From Gemmatimonas sp. (lineage in GTDB: Bacteria; Gemmatimonadota; Gemmatimonadetes; Gemmatimonadales; Gemmatimonadaceae): a DNA stretch of 61,300 bases. Below are positions 1-7,787 of this stretch, in pieces (position 1 is the first letter of the stretch; each line of letters starts with the position of its first letter). Where the stretch lies: NCBI GenBank assembly GCA_011390805.1, contig JAABRT010000017.1:1-61300 (forward strand), read 5' to 3'. Below the pieces are notes generated by a model. The model worked only from the letters and a program-made list of their open reading frames with translations, searched no databases and was not told where the DNA came from. The translations under genes and the position numbers were made by a program.

Positions 1-505
1 GGTCGGGCGTGGTGCCGCTGGCCACGCTACGGATTTCTGCCACGTGCGCTTCAATGTCCGGCCACGCATTGGCGCTGTAGCGCACCAGTGCGTGCAGGTA
101 ACGCATGCCGTCGTCACCAAAGCCGCTGATTACGGCCTGTGCTCCCTGCTTGACAGCATCAGATGAGCAGAACGGCGGCTCAAGTGTTTCATCAATCACA
201 CCGTTGGCGTGGGCCACGCCCGCGGCTTCGAGAAACGCAGTCTGAATGGCCGGCTCAAGCTCCACGTACAGCAGCTGCAGCAGCTCCAGTTCATCAGTCG
301 CATTTTCCGCATTCAGGCGCACCACTTCCCTGGCCAGACGATCTGCAGGCCACGCCTGCACGGCCGACGCACGAAAGCCGCCGGGCTTCGAAGCCAGACG
401 TTGCGCAAAACGCGCACGCGCCTCTTTGTGATTCGTAATGGTGTGGGCAACCAGCGCCACACGCTGCGCCGACGGCAGAGACCGATAAGGAGAAAGAGTA
501 GCCAT
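1..505 (-). CDS. conserved-looking hypothetical protein, 3' end cut by window edge
   Basis: This reading frame runs leftward from an ATG at 505 and stays open to base 1, giving 168 visible codons. The product starts MATLSPYRSLPSAQRVALV and continues as a soluble, acidic, alanine/leucine-rich protein with a central stretch rich in Glu and Leu. I see no signal peptide, membrane segment or cysteine motif. It lies 44 bases downstream of the DoxX gene in the same direction, so it is probably the third gene of a cyclophilin-doxX-unknown run. I do not recognise the family. The real C-terminus is outside the window. Confidence 0.6.
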   Translation of the reverse strand, partial: MATLSPYRSLPSAQRVALVAHTITNHKEARARFAQRLASKPGGFRASAVQAWPADRLAREVVRLNAENATDELELLQLLYVELEPAIQTAFLEAAGVAHANGVIDETLEPPFCSSDAVKQGAQAVISGFGDDGMRYLHALVRYSANAWPDIEAHVAEIRSVASGTTPD

Positions 506-549
506 GCGGAAAAGTAGCCGGGGAGCAGAGAAGCGGAAATGAGGTGCGG

Positions 550-969
550 CTAACGACGCCCGTCGATGCTGAAACGACCGGGACCTGTGATCACCAACGT
601 GAGAAAGCCTGCCAGAAAGATGAACGGCAACTCACCGCTGCTGTCGCCTGATAATGCAAACGCGTGGCCCACGTTCAGCGCCATGAACATTGTAATGGCC
701 GACAGCAACGCCGCCCAGCGCGACGCAAAGCCGATTATAAGCAGCATGGGAGCGATCGCCTCACCAAGCACCGCCAGTGCCAACGACATGGTGGGACTGA
801 GCCCGAATACGCTCGCGAACCGTATCTCGTCTCCCATCAGTCGCTCCCACTTGCCCATACCGTGCAGCATGAGCAACGACGCACCGATCCACACGCGCAA
901 CACGAGCAATCCGACATCAGCGCTGGTGGGCAGGAAGTCGGCGCGAAAAATTGACTTGGCGTTGGACAT
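550..969 (-). CDS. DoxX family membrane protein
   Basis: This is a 139-residue integral membrane protein with about four hydrophobic helices. The first carries the DoxX-like segment LLVLRVWIGASLLMLHGMGK and is followed by the GEAIAPMLLIIGF helix, which matches the DoxX/SURF4-type fold in length and pattern. Family members are small quinone- or redox-associated inner-membrane proteins of loosely defined role. Related DoxX proteins have been linked to sulfur or quinone metabolism and oxidative stress, and nothing here narrows that. The gene sits 24 bases downstream of a cyclophilin lipoprotein gene and is probably co-transcribed with it. Confidence 0.8.
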   Translation of the reverse strand: MSNAKSIFRADFLPTSADVGLLVLRVWIGASLLMLHGMGKWERLMGDEIRFASVFGLSPTMSLALAVLGEAIAPMLLIIGFASRWAALLSAITMFMALNVGHAFALSGDSSGELPFIFLAGFLTLVITGPGRFSIDGRR

Positions 970-993
970 GTGGCTCGGAAAAGAGAAAACAGC

Positions 994-1662
994 TCAGGGC
1001 GTGATGCGCACCGTCACAATCGAATCTAGCGCAGGAAACCGCTCACGAAAAAAATCGTTTCCCTCGCGTTCGATGCGTCCCTGAATATTGGATTGCTCGC
1101 CGTACTCTGAGTTGATCTGATCCACCACATCCATTCCCGCCACCACTTCACCCATTGGCGAAAATCCCTGTTCATCAAGCATCGCATTATCTGCAAGGTT
1201 GATGAAGAGCTGCGTGGTGCGGCTGTTCGGACCCGATGTAGCAAACACCAGCGTGCCGCGACGGTTGCTTACGCGCACCGAATCATCGGCAATCATGAGC
1301 CGTTTGAACGCGGCATCGACATCGGGACGTCCCGACAATCCGAACTGCACGACAAAGCCCGGGACCACGCGAAAGAAGCGGGCTCCGTCAAAAAACCCAT
1401 TGTTCGCGAGATAGTGCAGCCGGTCTACGCCCAGCGGCGACCATTCGCGTCGCACGCGCAGCTCAACGTCACCCTTGCTGGTAACAAACACGAGCGTGAA
1501 TGAATCGGGCGCCGCAGCGGCGAGCGCCACCGGATCGGGCGAGACCAGCGCGGCCGGGGCGTCTGACGCCACGCCGGCCTGCTGGCTGTTGTTGGCTTCC
1601 CGTTCGCCACATCCAGCCAGGGCGACGAGCAAAGCAAGCGGAAGAATGTGAAGATTGCGCAT
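994..1662 (-). CDS. cyclophilin-type peptidyl-prolyl isomerase, lipoprotein
   Basis: This is a 222-residue protein with a lipoprotein signal: MRNLHILPLALLVALAGC, where Cys18 is the expected lipidation site. That signal is why I place the start at 1662 rather than at an ATG 64 codons upstream. The rest is a bacterial cyclophilin domain. It shows the segment FFDGARFFRVVPGFVVQFG and the later FSPMGEVVAGMDVVDQINSEYG, both typical of the family. The expected role is cis-trans isomerisation of proline bonds during folding of periplasmic or outer-membrane proteins. It is first in a leftward run with doxX. The loop FATSGPNSRTTQLFINLADN corresponds to the conserved active-site FxxxGPxSxxxQFFI region. 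Confidence 0.88.
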   Translation of the reverse strand: MRNLHILPLALLVALAGCGEREANNSQQAGVASDAPAALVSPDPVALAAAAPDSFTLVFVTSKGDVELRVRREWSPLGVDRLHYLANNGFFDGARFFRVVPGFVVQFGLSGRPDVDAAFKRLMIADDSVRVSNRRGTLVFATSGPNSRTTQLFINLADNAMLDEQGFSPMGEVVAGMDVVDQINSEYGEQSNIQGRIEREGNDFFRERFPALDSIVTVRITP

Positions 1663-2049
1663 CCGCCAATCTAACCACCAGGCTGGCACCAGCGATCCGG
1701 GCACGACATGGGATGCCCGGGCACCAACAGGTTCCAAGATACGCTCACGTGGCCGGCCGACGCACCAAGATGAAGCGCCGTGCGTCCGCGGTCCCGACAG
1801 GATGTCGCCATGTCGGAGGTGTGGCAAGGTCTGTGCCGCGGCGCAGATTGTCATCCAAAGTCGCTGCGGCCGTCAGGAAACTCCTGACTACTTCACACCA
1901 GTGCAACGCGCTATCCTGAGCGCATCTGTAGAGGCCGAGGCCGTCAGCTTGGGTAAACTCTGGCGATGCACTCTTGCGCAACAGCTGACGCCGCGAAAAG
2001 GATACGATGCCGCGCTGTTCACCGTATTGACCGCACACTGAGGGATTAC
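1663..2049. other. 387-base divergent intergenic region before the cbb3 operon
   Basis: This gap separates the leftward cyclophilin gene from the rightward cbb3 operon, so it should hold both promoters. Short open frames inside it lack family resemblance and a good ribosome site, and I reject them. I looked for a TTGAT-N4-ATCAA FNR/ANR box, expected for a cbb3 operon, and found none. The only structured element I see is the dyad at 1872-1888, listed separately. No clear sigma-70 -35/-10 pair stands out. Confidence 0.5.
1872..1888. promoter_or_regulatory. 17-bp dyad upstream of cbb3 operon, possible operator
   Basis: This is a perfect inverted repeat with 7-base arms GTCAGGA and TCCTGAC around a 3-base centre (AAC). 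It lies about 160 bases upstream of the ccoNO start and about 210 bases from the cyclophilin start. The size and symmetry suit a dimeric regulator, but the sequence does not match the FNR/ANR consensus and I cannot assign a protein to it. Confidence 0.35.
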
Positions 2050-4278
2050 ATGAGTGCTACCGCCCTCCCGAGCACGGGAGCCGTTTCAAGCGCACAGCTG
2101 GAGTCGTTCAGCTACGACGATGCTGTAGTGCGCAAGTTCCTCTGGGCCACATTTATCTGGGGCCTGGTAGGCATGCTGGTAGGACTGATCGTAGCGCTTC
2201 AGTTAGCCAATCCGATCTTCAATACGTCGCTGGAATGGCTGTCGTTCGGACGGTTGCGACCATTGCACACCAACGCGGTAATTTTTGCGTTCGCCGGCAA
2301 TGCGTTTTTCTGCGGGGCCTATTACTCGACTCAGCGACTGCTCAAGGCACGGATGTATTCCGATTTCCTGAGCAGTTTTCATTTTTGGGGATGGCAGGCC
2401 ATCATCGTTGCGGCCGCGCTCACGCTTCCGCTCGGTTTCACGCAGGCCAAGGAATACGCCGAGCTTGAATGGCCGATCGACATTGCGATCGCCGTGGTGT
2501 GGGTGGCGTTTGGCGTGAACTTTGTGGGCACGATGATCAAGCGTCGCGAACGACACTTGTACGTTGCGCTGTGGTTCTATATCGCCAGTATCGTGACCGT
2601 GGCGATCCTGCACATTTTCAACAACCTCTCGATTCCGGCAGGGCTGTTCAAGAGCTACAGCATTTACGCTGGCGTGCAGGACGCCTTCATGCAGTGGTGG
2701 TACGGACACAACGCCGTCGCGTTTTTCCTGACGACGCCGTTCCTGGGTCTGATGTACTACTTCATGCCCAAGGCCGCCGACGGTCCGGTGTTTTCGTACA
2801 AGCTGTCCATTTTGCACTTCTGGTCGCTGGTGTTCTTGTACATCTGGGCCGGTCCCCATCACTTGCACTACACCGCGCTGCCGGAATGGGCATCGACGGT
2901 TGGCATGCTGTTCTCGGTGATGTTGTGGGCCCCCAGCTGGGGTGGCATGATCAACGGCTTGCTCACGTTGCGCGGCGCGTGGCACAAGGTGGCCGAAGAT
3001 CCCATCCTCAAGTTCTTCGTAGTCGCGATTACCGCCTACGGCATGTCCACGTTTGAAGGACCGCTGCTGTCCATCAAGAGCGTGAACGCGTTGGCGCACT
3101 ACACCGACTGGATCATCGCGCACGTGCACACCGGTGCGCTTGGGTGGAACGGCTTCCTGACGTTCGGCATGGTGTACTGGTTGCTGCCGCGTCTGTTCCA
3201 GACGCCGGTGTACAGCAAGCGTCTTATGGAGCTGCATTTCTGGATTGCTTCGTTCGGTATCCTGCTCTACGTCGTGGCGATTTACAGCGCCGGTGTGACG
3301 CAGGGACTCATGTGGCGTGCTTTCGACGTCACCGGCCGACTGGCCTACCCCGATTTCGTGGAAACCGTGGTGCGTTTGCTGCCCATGTACTGGCTGCGTG
3401 TAGTGGGCGGCTCGATGTACATCGTGGGCATGCTGCTCTTCGGTTGGAATATCTTCATGACGTGGCGTCGTCGCCCGGCCACCTACGTGGTGCCGGTGAT
3501 CACGGCGCCGGCGCTGGAGAAGAAATACATCCCGGAACCCGAGTACGGTGGTGCACCCGCGCCGGTGGGATTGTGGGGCCGCTTTGCGTCAGCCACCTGG
3601 CACCGCAAGTGGGAACGCATGCCCATCACGTTCACCGTGCTGACCGTCATCGCTGTTGTCGTGGCATCGTTGTTCGAGATTCTTCCCACGTTCCTCATCA
3701 AGTCGAACGTGCCCACGATCGCCAGTGTCAAGCCGTACACCCCGCTGGAGTTGGCGGGTCGCGATATGTACATCGCAGAAGGCTGCTTCAACTGCCACTC
3801 GCAGATGATTCGCCCCTTCCGTCATGAGACCGAGCGCTTTGGTGAATACTCCAAACCTGGCGAGTCGGTGTATGAACATCCGTTCCTGTGGGGCTCGCGC
3901 CGCATCGGTCCGGATCTGGCCCGCATCGGTGGCAAGTATCCGCACCTGTGGCACGTGCGCCATTTCGAAGAGCCGACAAGCATCACGGCGCGCTCCATCA
4001 TGCCCGCGTATCCGCACTTCCTCACCAAGACGATCAACTTCGAGCAGATCCAGTCGCGCGTTGATGCAATGGCCATGCTCGGTGTTCCGTACGGTGATGC
4101 GGTCAACAGTGCGCCGGCCATGGCACGTGCCCAGGCCGCAGAAATCGCGGCCGAGATTGAACGTCAGGGTGGTCCGTCGGGTCTCAGTGATAAGCAGATC
4201 GTGGCGATGGTCGCGTACATGCAGCGGCTGGGCATGGATCTCAGAACCCCGGCATCAACGGTGGGAATGACACAATGA
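2050..4278 (+). CDS. ccoNO: cbb3-type cytochrome c oxidase, fused subunits I and II (CcoN-CcoO)
   Basis: This 742-residue fusion contains the catalytic heme-copper subunit and the membrane-anchored monoheme cytochrome of a cbb3 oxidase, which reduces O2 to water with high affinity. The CcoN part (about 30-480) has many membrane helices and the expected ligands: His73 and His360 for the low-spin heme region, His220, His270 and His271 for CuB, His358 for the high-spin heme, and Tyr250 in the helix carrying the active-site tyrosine. The CcoO part (about 525-742) has a membrane anchor and a heme site C579-x-x-C582-H583 with Met in SIMPAY. In most proteobacteria these are separate genes. The start at 2050 (MSATALPSTG) is chosen over an upstream in-frame ATG because it follows GAGGG and starts just before the first helix. 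Confidence 0.96.
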   Translation: MSATALPSTGAVSSAQLESFSYDDAVVRKFLWATFIWGLVGMLVGLIVALQLANPIFNTSLEWLSFGRLRPLHTNAVIFAFAGNAFFCGAYYSTQRLLKARMYSDFLSSFHFWGWQAIIVAAALTLPLGFTQAKEYAELEWPIDIAIAVVWVAFGVNFVGTMIKRRERHLYVALWFYIASIVTVAILHIFNNLSIPAGLFKSYSIYAGVQDAFMQWWYGHNAVAFFLTTPFLGLMYYFMPKAADGPVFSYKLSILHFWSLVFLYIWAGPHHLHYTALPEWASTVGMLFSVMLWAPSWGGMINGLLTLRGAWHKVAEDPILKFFVVAITAYGMSTFEGPLLSIKSVNALAHYTDWIIAHVHTGALGWNGFLTFGMVYWLLPRLFQTPVYSKRLMELHFWIASFGILLYVVAIYSAGVTQGLMWRAFDVTGRLAYPDFVETVVRLLPMYWLRVVGGSMYIVGMLLFGWNIFMTWRRRPATYVVPVITAPALEKKYIPEPEYGGAPAPVGLWGRFASATWHRKWERMPITFTVLTVIAVVVASLFEILPTFLIKSNVPTIASVKPYTPLELAGRDMYIAEGCFNCHSQMIRPFRHETERFGEYSKPGESVYEHPFLWGSRRIGPDLARIGGKYPHLWHVRHFEEPTSITARSIMPAYPHFLTKTINFEQIQSRVDAMAMLGVPYGDAVNSAPAMARAQAAEIAAEIERQGGPSGLSDKQIVAMVAYMQRLGMDLRTPASTVGMTQ

Positions 4279-4469
4279 AGCTTTCCGATATCATGGGCAA
4301 CGCGAACCTTTCGTTCTACGCGGAAGTCGCGATGGTGATTTTTCTGATCGTGTTCCTGACTGTGGCAGTACGCCTGTTCCTGCCCAGCCGACAGAAGGAG
4401 CTGGAGGAAGCATCGCGCCTTCCGCTCGAAGATGACGCTTCATATGCGGCCGTGCCGCGCAAGGACTGA
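4275..4469 (+). CDS. ccoQ: CcoQ-like small subunit of cbb3 oxidase
   Basis: This 64-residue protein has one membrane helix (about residues 15-36, YAEVAMVIFLIVFLTVAVRL) followed by a short charged tail, which is the CcoQ/FixQ layout. It overlaps the ccoNO stop by four bases (ATGA), so translation is probably coupled. CcoQ stabilises the assembled cbb3 complex. Sequence conservation in this family is low, so the assignment rests on size, topology and position between ccoNO and ccoP. Confidence 0.85.
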   Translation: MKLSDIMGNANLSFYAEVAMVIFLIVFLTVAVRLFLPSRQKELEEASRLPLEDDASYAAVPRKD

Positions 4470-4471
4470 CC

Positions 4472-5044
4472 ATGGCAAACACAAATGAGTCCGGCGGCGA
4501 AGGCCCGCGTCTGCTCGAACATGAGTACGACGGTATCCGGGAGTACGACAACCCCATGCCGCGCTGGTGGCTGCTGACATTTGCGGGCACCGTGATTTTT
4601 TCGGTGGTGTACCTGTTCAACGTAGGACCGGTGGGCAACGGCAAGGGTCGTGTTGCCGACTACGAAGCCGAAATGGCTGCGGCCGCCGCGCTGGTACCGA
4701 CACCTGCCGGTGTTGATCCGGCGCAGCTGCTCGCACTGGCCGACGATGCCGGTGCGGTGGGCGATGGCCAGCAGGTGTACGCGTCATACTGCGCGTCGTG
4801 TCACGGCCCCGACGGTGGTGGGCTGATTGGCCCCAACCTCGCCGACAACGTCTGGATTCATGGCGGTGCTCCGGAAGCGGTGTACAAGACCATCGCTGAG
4901 GGCGTGCTCGCCAAGGGCATGCCGCCCTGGGAGAAGTCGCTCAAGCCTGAACAGATGACCAACGTGACCGCCTACGTGTTGTCACTGCAAGGCACAACGC
5001 CCACCAACCCCAAGGCGCCTGAGGGGGAGCCGTACACGCCATGA
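4472..5044 (+). CDS. ccoP: cbb3 oxidase subunit III, monoheme CcoP-like
   Basis: This 190-residue protein starts 2 bases after ccoQ. Its N-terminal portion has the CcoP-type segment with EYDNPMPRWW followed by one membrane helix, then a periplasmic cytochrome c domain. Only one heme site is present (CASCH near residue 109) with a downstream MPPW providing the Met ligand. Classical CcoP has two heme c sites and about 290-310 residues, so this version lacks one cytochrome domain. Monoheme CcoP subunits are known in some other phyla. The role is to pass electrons from soluble or membrane cytochromes to CcoO/CcoN. Confidence 0.9.
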   Translation: MANTNESGGEGPRLLEHEYDGIREYDNPMPRWWLLTFAGTVIFSVVYLFNVGPVGNGKGRVADYEAEMAAAAALVPTPAGVDPAQLLALADDAGAVGDGQQVYASYCASCHGPDGGGLIGPNLADNVWIHGGAPEAVYKTIAEGVLAKGMPPWEKSLKPEQMTNVTAYVLSLQGTTPTNPKAPEGEPYTP

Positions 5045-6510
5045 GTGCGCATCCGGTCGCCGCTGGCCGCGTCCTGCCCACACTCAACGAAGACGGATCA
5101 CGCAACTGGATTCGTCCGCGTGTGTCGCCTGGGCCGTGGTGGCGCCGACGTCAGGTCATCGCGTACGTGCTGATGTTCGTGTTCTTTGCCATTCCGCACG
5201 TGCGCATTATGGGGAAGCCGGCGTTTCTCATGAGCTTCCCCAAGCGTGAGTTCACGCTCATGGGCTATACGTTTCTGCCAACCGATACACTGCTCTTCAT
5301 GTTGCTGCTGGCCAGCGGTGTGATCGGCATCTTCCTTCTCACCGCGCTCTTTGGACGCGTGTGGTGTGGCTGGGCGTGCCCGCAGACGGTGTATCTCGAG
5401 TTTCTGTTCCGCCCCATTGAACGGTTGCTTGAAGGTGGCTACGTAGGCTCACGCAAACTCGACCGTGAGAAGAAGTTCTGGGGCGGACGCCGTATTCTCA
5501 AGTACGCGATCTACGCGGTATTGTCGCTGTTCCTCGCACACACGTTTCTCGCCTACTTCGTTGGCACCGAAGAGCTTGCAGTGTGGGTGCGGCAGTCACC
5601 GTGGGAGCATCCCAAGAGTTTCATGGTGATGGCCATCACCACGATTGCCATCTGGTACAACTTCACGTACTTCCGCGAACAGACCTGTCTGATTGCCTGT
5701 CCCTACGGTCGGTGGCAATCTGTGCTGCTGGATAAACAATCGGTCATCGTAGCGTACGACTACAATCGCGGCGAGCCGCGCGGCCATCAGAATGCAAGCA
5801 GCACCGCGTCCGCCGGCGATTGCATTGACTGCAAGGCGTGTGTGACTACCTGCCCTACCGGAATCGATATCCGCGACGGATTGCAAATGGAGTGCGTGCA
5901 TTGCACACAGTGCATCGATGCATGCGATTCCATCATGGACAAGGTGGGTAAACCTCGCGGATTGATTCGCTATTCCTCGCAGGAAGCACTGGCGGGCAAA
6001 CCGCGCAAACTGCTGCGTCCACGCGTCGTGCTGTATCCGCTGGCACTCTCGCTCTCCCTTGGCGCGCTGCTGTTTGCCATGGCCAGCAAGGAGTCGGCCG
6101 ACGTGACGGTGCTGCGCGGTATGGGCGCGCCGTTTGTGGAAGAAGCCAACGGTCAGATCGCCAATCAGATCCGTATCAAGATTGCCAACCGCGGCAACAG
6201 CGAAGCGCGTTACACCATCAATGTGGACGGTGCCCGCAGTGGTCGGGTGATTGCACCGGAGAATCCACTGGTGGTACAAGGCGGCACCACACGGGAGACG
6301 TCAATCTTTGTGGTGATGCCGCGTGATGCCTTTGAAAACGGTGAGCGCGCCATCAGCGTGAACGTGAAAGACGGCGCGCGCTTCAGCAACAGTATTCCGT
6401 GGCGACTGCAAGGGCCCTCCGCAGCGTCGGGCAACAACGGTTCAGCAACCGGCTCCGCGACTGGTTCCGCGGGCACCAACAGCGCTGCACCTGCGGAGGG
6501 ACGTCCGTGA
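5041..6510 (+). CDS. ccoG: CcoG/FixG-type 4Fe-4S membrane protein, cbb3 assembly
   Basis: This 489-residue protein overlaps ccoP by four bases. It has about five membrane helices, the GCGWACPQTVYLEF segment after helix two, the ACPYGRWQSVLLD segment, and two ferredoxin-type cysteine sets (CIDCKACVTTCP and CVHCTQCIDACD), all typical of CcoG (RdxA/FixG). An Ig-like periplasmic domain follows (about 380-465). The last 20 or so residues are a low-complexity Gly/Ser/Ala tail. CcoG has been shown in other bacteria to act as a cupric reductase that supplies Cu(I) during cbb3 assembly. Its position directly after the structural genes fits that. Confidence 0.95.
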   Translation: MSAHPVAAGRVLPTLNEDGSRNWIRPRVSPGPWWRRRQVIAYVLMFVFFAIPHVRIMGKPAFLMSFPKREFTLMGYTFLPTDTLLFMLLLASGVIGIFLLTALFGRVWCGWACPQTVYLEFLFRPIERLLEGGYVGSRKLDREKKFWGGRRILKYAIYAVLSLFLAHTFLAYFVGTEELAVWVRQSPWEHPKSFMVMAITTIAIWYNFTYFREQTCLIACPYGRWQSVLLDKQSVIVAYDYNRGEPRGHQNASSTASAGDCIDCKACVTTCPTGIDIRDGLQMECVHCTQCIDACDSIMDKVGKPRGLIRYSSQEALAGKPRKLLRPRVVLYPLALSLSLGALLFAMASKESADVTVLRGMGAPFVEEANGQIANQIRIKIANRGNSEARYTINVDGARSGRVIAPENPLVVQGGTTRETSIFVVMPRDAFENGERAISVNVKDGARFSNSIPWRLQGPSAASGNNGSATGSATGSAGTNSAAPAEGRP

Positions 6511-7004
6511 AAAAGGGCATGGGATGGCCCATCGGCATTGTGGCGCTGCTCACCGCCACAGTGTTGGGCAATGTTGCAGTGATCGTGATTACCAGAGACG
6601 ATCCCTCGTTTGCCGTGGAACCCGATTACTACCGCAAAGCGGTTGACTGGGATTCCACGCAGGCTCGGCAGGCGCGCAGCAATGCGCTGGCCTGGAATGT
6701 TTCTGCCGCGGTGCGCGCCGCCGACAACGGCTTGAGCGTACTCACGCTCACCCTCCAGGACAGCAGCGGCGTGGTCGTACACGATGCGTCGCTCACGGGA
6801 GAGCTGTTGCATGTGGCACGCGCCAACGATGTGCAGTCGGTGGTCTTCACCGAAGTAGCCGACGGCGAGTACGCAGCCACAGTGCCCATGCAGCGCGCTG
6901 GCATGTGGGAGTTGCGACTTGCGGCCGAACGCAACAGCGAACGTTTCATGGAGACCGTGCGATTTGAGACGCCGCAGGATGTGCGTGCAAAAGACGGTCC
7001 CTGA
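6507..7004 (+). CDS. ccoH: CcoH/FixH family protein
   Basis: This 165-residue protein has one N-terminal membrane helix (about 5-27) and a periplasmic FixH domain with the characteristic DYYRKAVDWD segment. The start is a GTG at 6507 overlapping the ccoG stop. It is preferred over upstream starts because GGAGGG lies at 6495-6500 and the helix begins right after it. CcoH associates with the cbb3 oxidase and is needed for stable assembly. The order ccoG-ccoH-(TauE-like)-ccoI-ccoS is the standard ccoGHIS set with one extra gene. Confidence 0.9.
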   Translation: MKKGMGWPIGIVALLTATVLGNVAVIVITRDDPSFAVEPDYYRKAVDWDSTQARQARSNALAWNVSAAVRAADNGLSVLTLTLQDSSGVVVHDASLTGELLHVARANDVQSVVFTEVADGEYAATVPMQRAGMWELRLAAERNSERFMETVRFETPQDVRAKDGP

Positions 7005-7007
7005 TTG

Positions 7008-7787
7008 ATGGACATCTCCGCCTCGCCGACGTTGGCGCTGGGCGTATTCACGGCCAGTCTTCTGGGCAGTCTGCATTGCGCGGCGATGTGTGGAGGCTTT
7101 GCCTGTCTCTACGGTGGAGACGCGGCCGCCGCGGGTGCGAAGAGCTCGGCTGCACCGCCATCGCGTCCGCTGCTCAAAGGCCACGTGGCGTATCATGGCG
7201 CACGGTTGCTCTCCTACGCCTCACTTGGCGCCGCCGCCGGCGCACTGGGCGCCGGCCTCGATCGCGCTGGCGAGCTGGCGGGGGTGCAGCGCACCGCGGG
7301 CGTGGTGGCGGGTGTGCTGTTACTGGTGTGGGGCCTTGCACTGCTGGCGAATGCGCTCAACGTGCGCTTCCTGCCGTCGCTGGTACGCGGACAGGTACCC
7401 GATCGTGCAGCCCGATTCATGGGCGACATTCTGCTGCGCTTTCGCAATCGCGGTGTCGCGGCGCGGGCCGGTATGCTTGGATTGCTCACCGGCCTGCTGC
7501 CGTGCGGCTGGTTGTATGCGTTTGTGGTGTCAGCGGGTGGTACCGGTTCGGCGTGGCGCGGTGCGGCGTTCATGGGGCTCTTCTGGCTTGGCACGGTTCC
7601 GGCGCTCGTGGCGATCGCTACCGGTATGCAGCGCGCAACTGGCGCACTGCAGCGTCGGCTCCCCTTGCTGAGTGCGGTCATCGTTATCGGATTCGGCGTG
7701 ATGGCCTTGAGCGGGCGTATTGGCGCCGGTGGCGCACAGCACGCAGCGGCAATGTCCACTGCAGCGGACCACGTGCATGTGCCCTGA
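7008..7787 (+). CDS. TauE/SafE-like (COG2836-type) membrane protein in cbb3 assembly operon
   Basis: This 259-residue membrane protein has about six hydrophobic helices. It carries the N-terminal motif GSLHCAAMCGGF and a later GLLPCGWLYAF, which are hallmarks of the TauE/SafE-like or DsbD-like group often found inside cco operons. The paired cysteines and Met suggest a role in metal or thiol handling, probably copper delivery, but the substrate is not proven for the family. It starts 3 bases after the ccoH stop. A TTG directly precedes the chosen ATG and could also serve. Its 3' end overlaps the start of ccoI. Confidence 0.85.
   Translation: MDISASPTLALGVFTASLLGSLHCAAMCGGFACLYGGDAAAAGAKSSAAPPSRPLLKGHVAYHGARLLSYASLGAAAGALGAGLDRAGELAGVQRTAGVVAGVLLLVWGLALLANALNVRFLPSLVRGQVPDRAARFMGDILLRFRNRGVAARAGMLGLLTGLLPCGWLYAFVVSAGGTGSAWRGAAFMGLFWLGTVPALVAIATGMQRATGALQRRLPLLSAVIVIGFGVMALSGRIGAGGAQHAAAMSTAADHVHVP

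Noticed and set aside
1745-2041. Several short open frames in the gap before the cbb3 operon
   Set aside because: Overlapping frames on both strands without ribosome sites, domains or consistent composition; better read as regulatory DNA.
1966-2049. Upstream in-frame start extending CcoNO by 28 residues
   Set aside because: The extension is Arg/Cys-rich and unlike CcoN; the ATG at 2050 has a nearby GAGGG and fits the family start.
1663-2049. FNR/ANR box expected for a cbb3 operon
   Set aside because: No TTGAT-N4-ATCAA or close variant was found by eye; only an unrelated dyad is present.
2203-3237. 344-codon minus-strand frame inside ccoNO
   Set aside because: Antisense shadow of a clear membrane oxidase; its composition is rich in His, Arg and Gln with no signal or motif.
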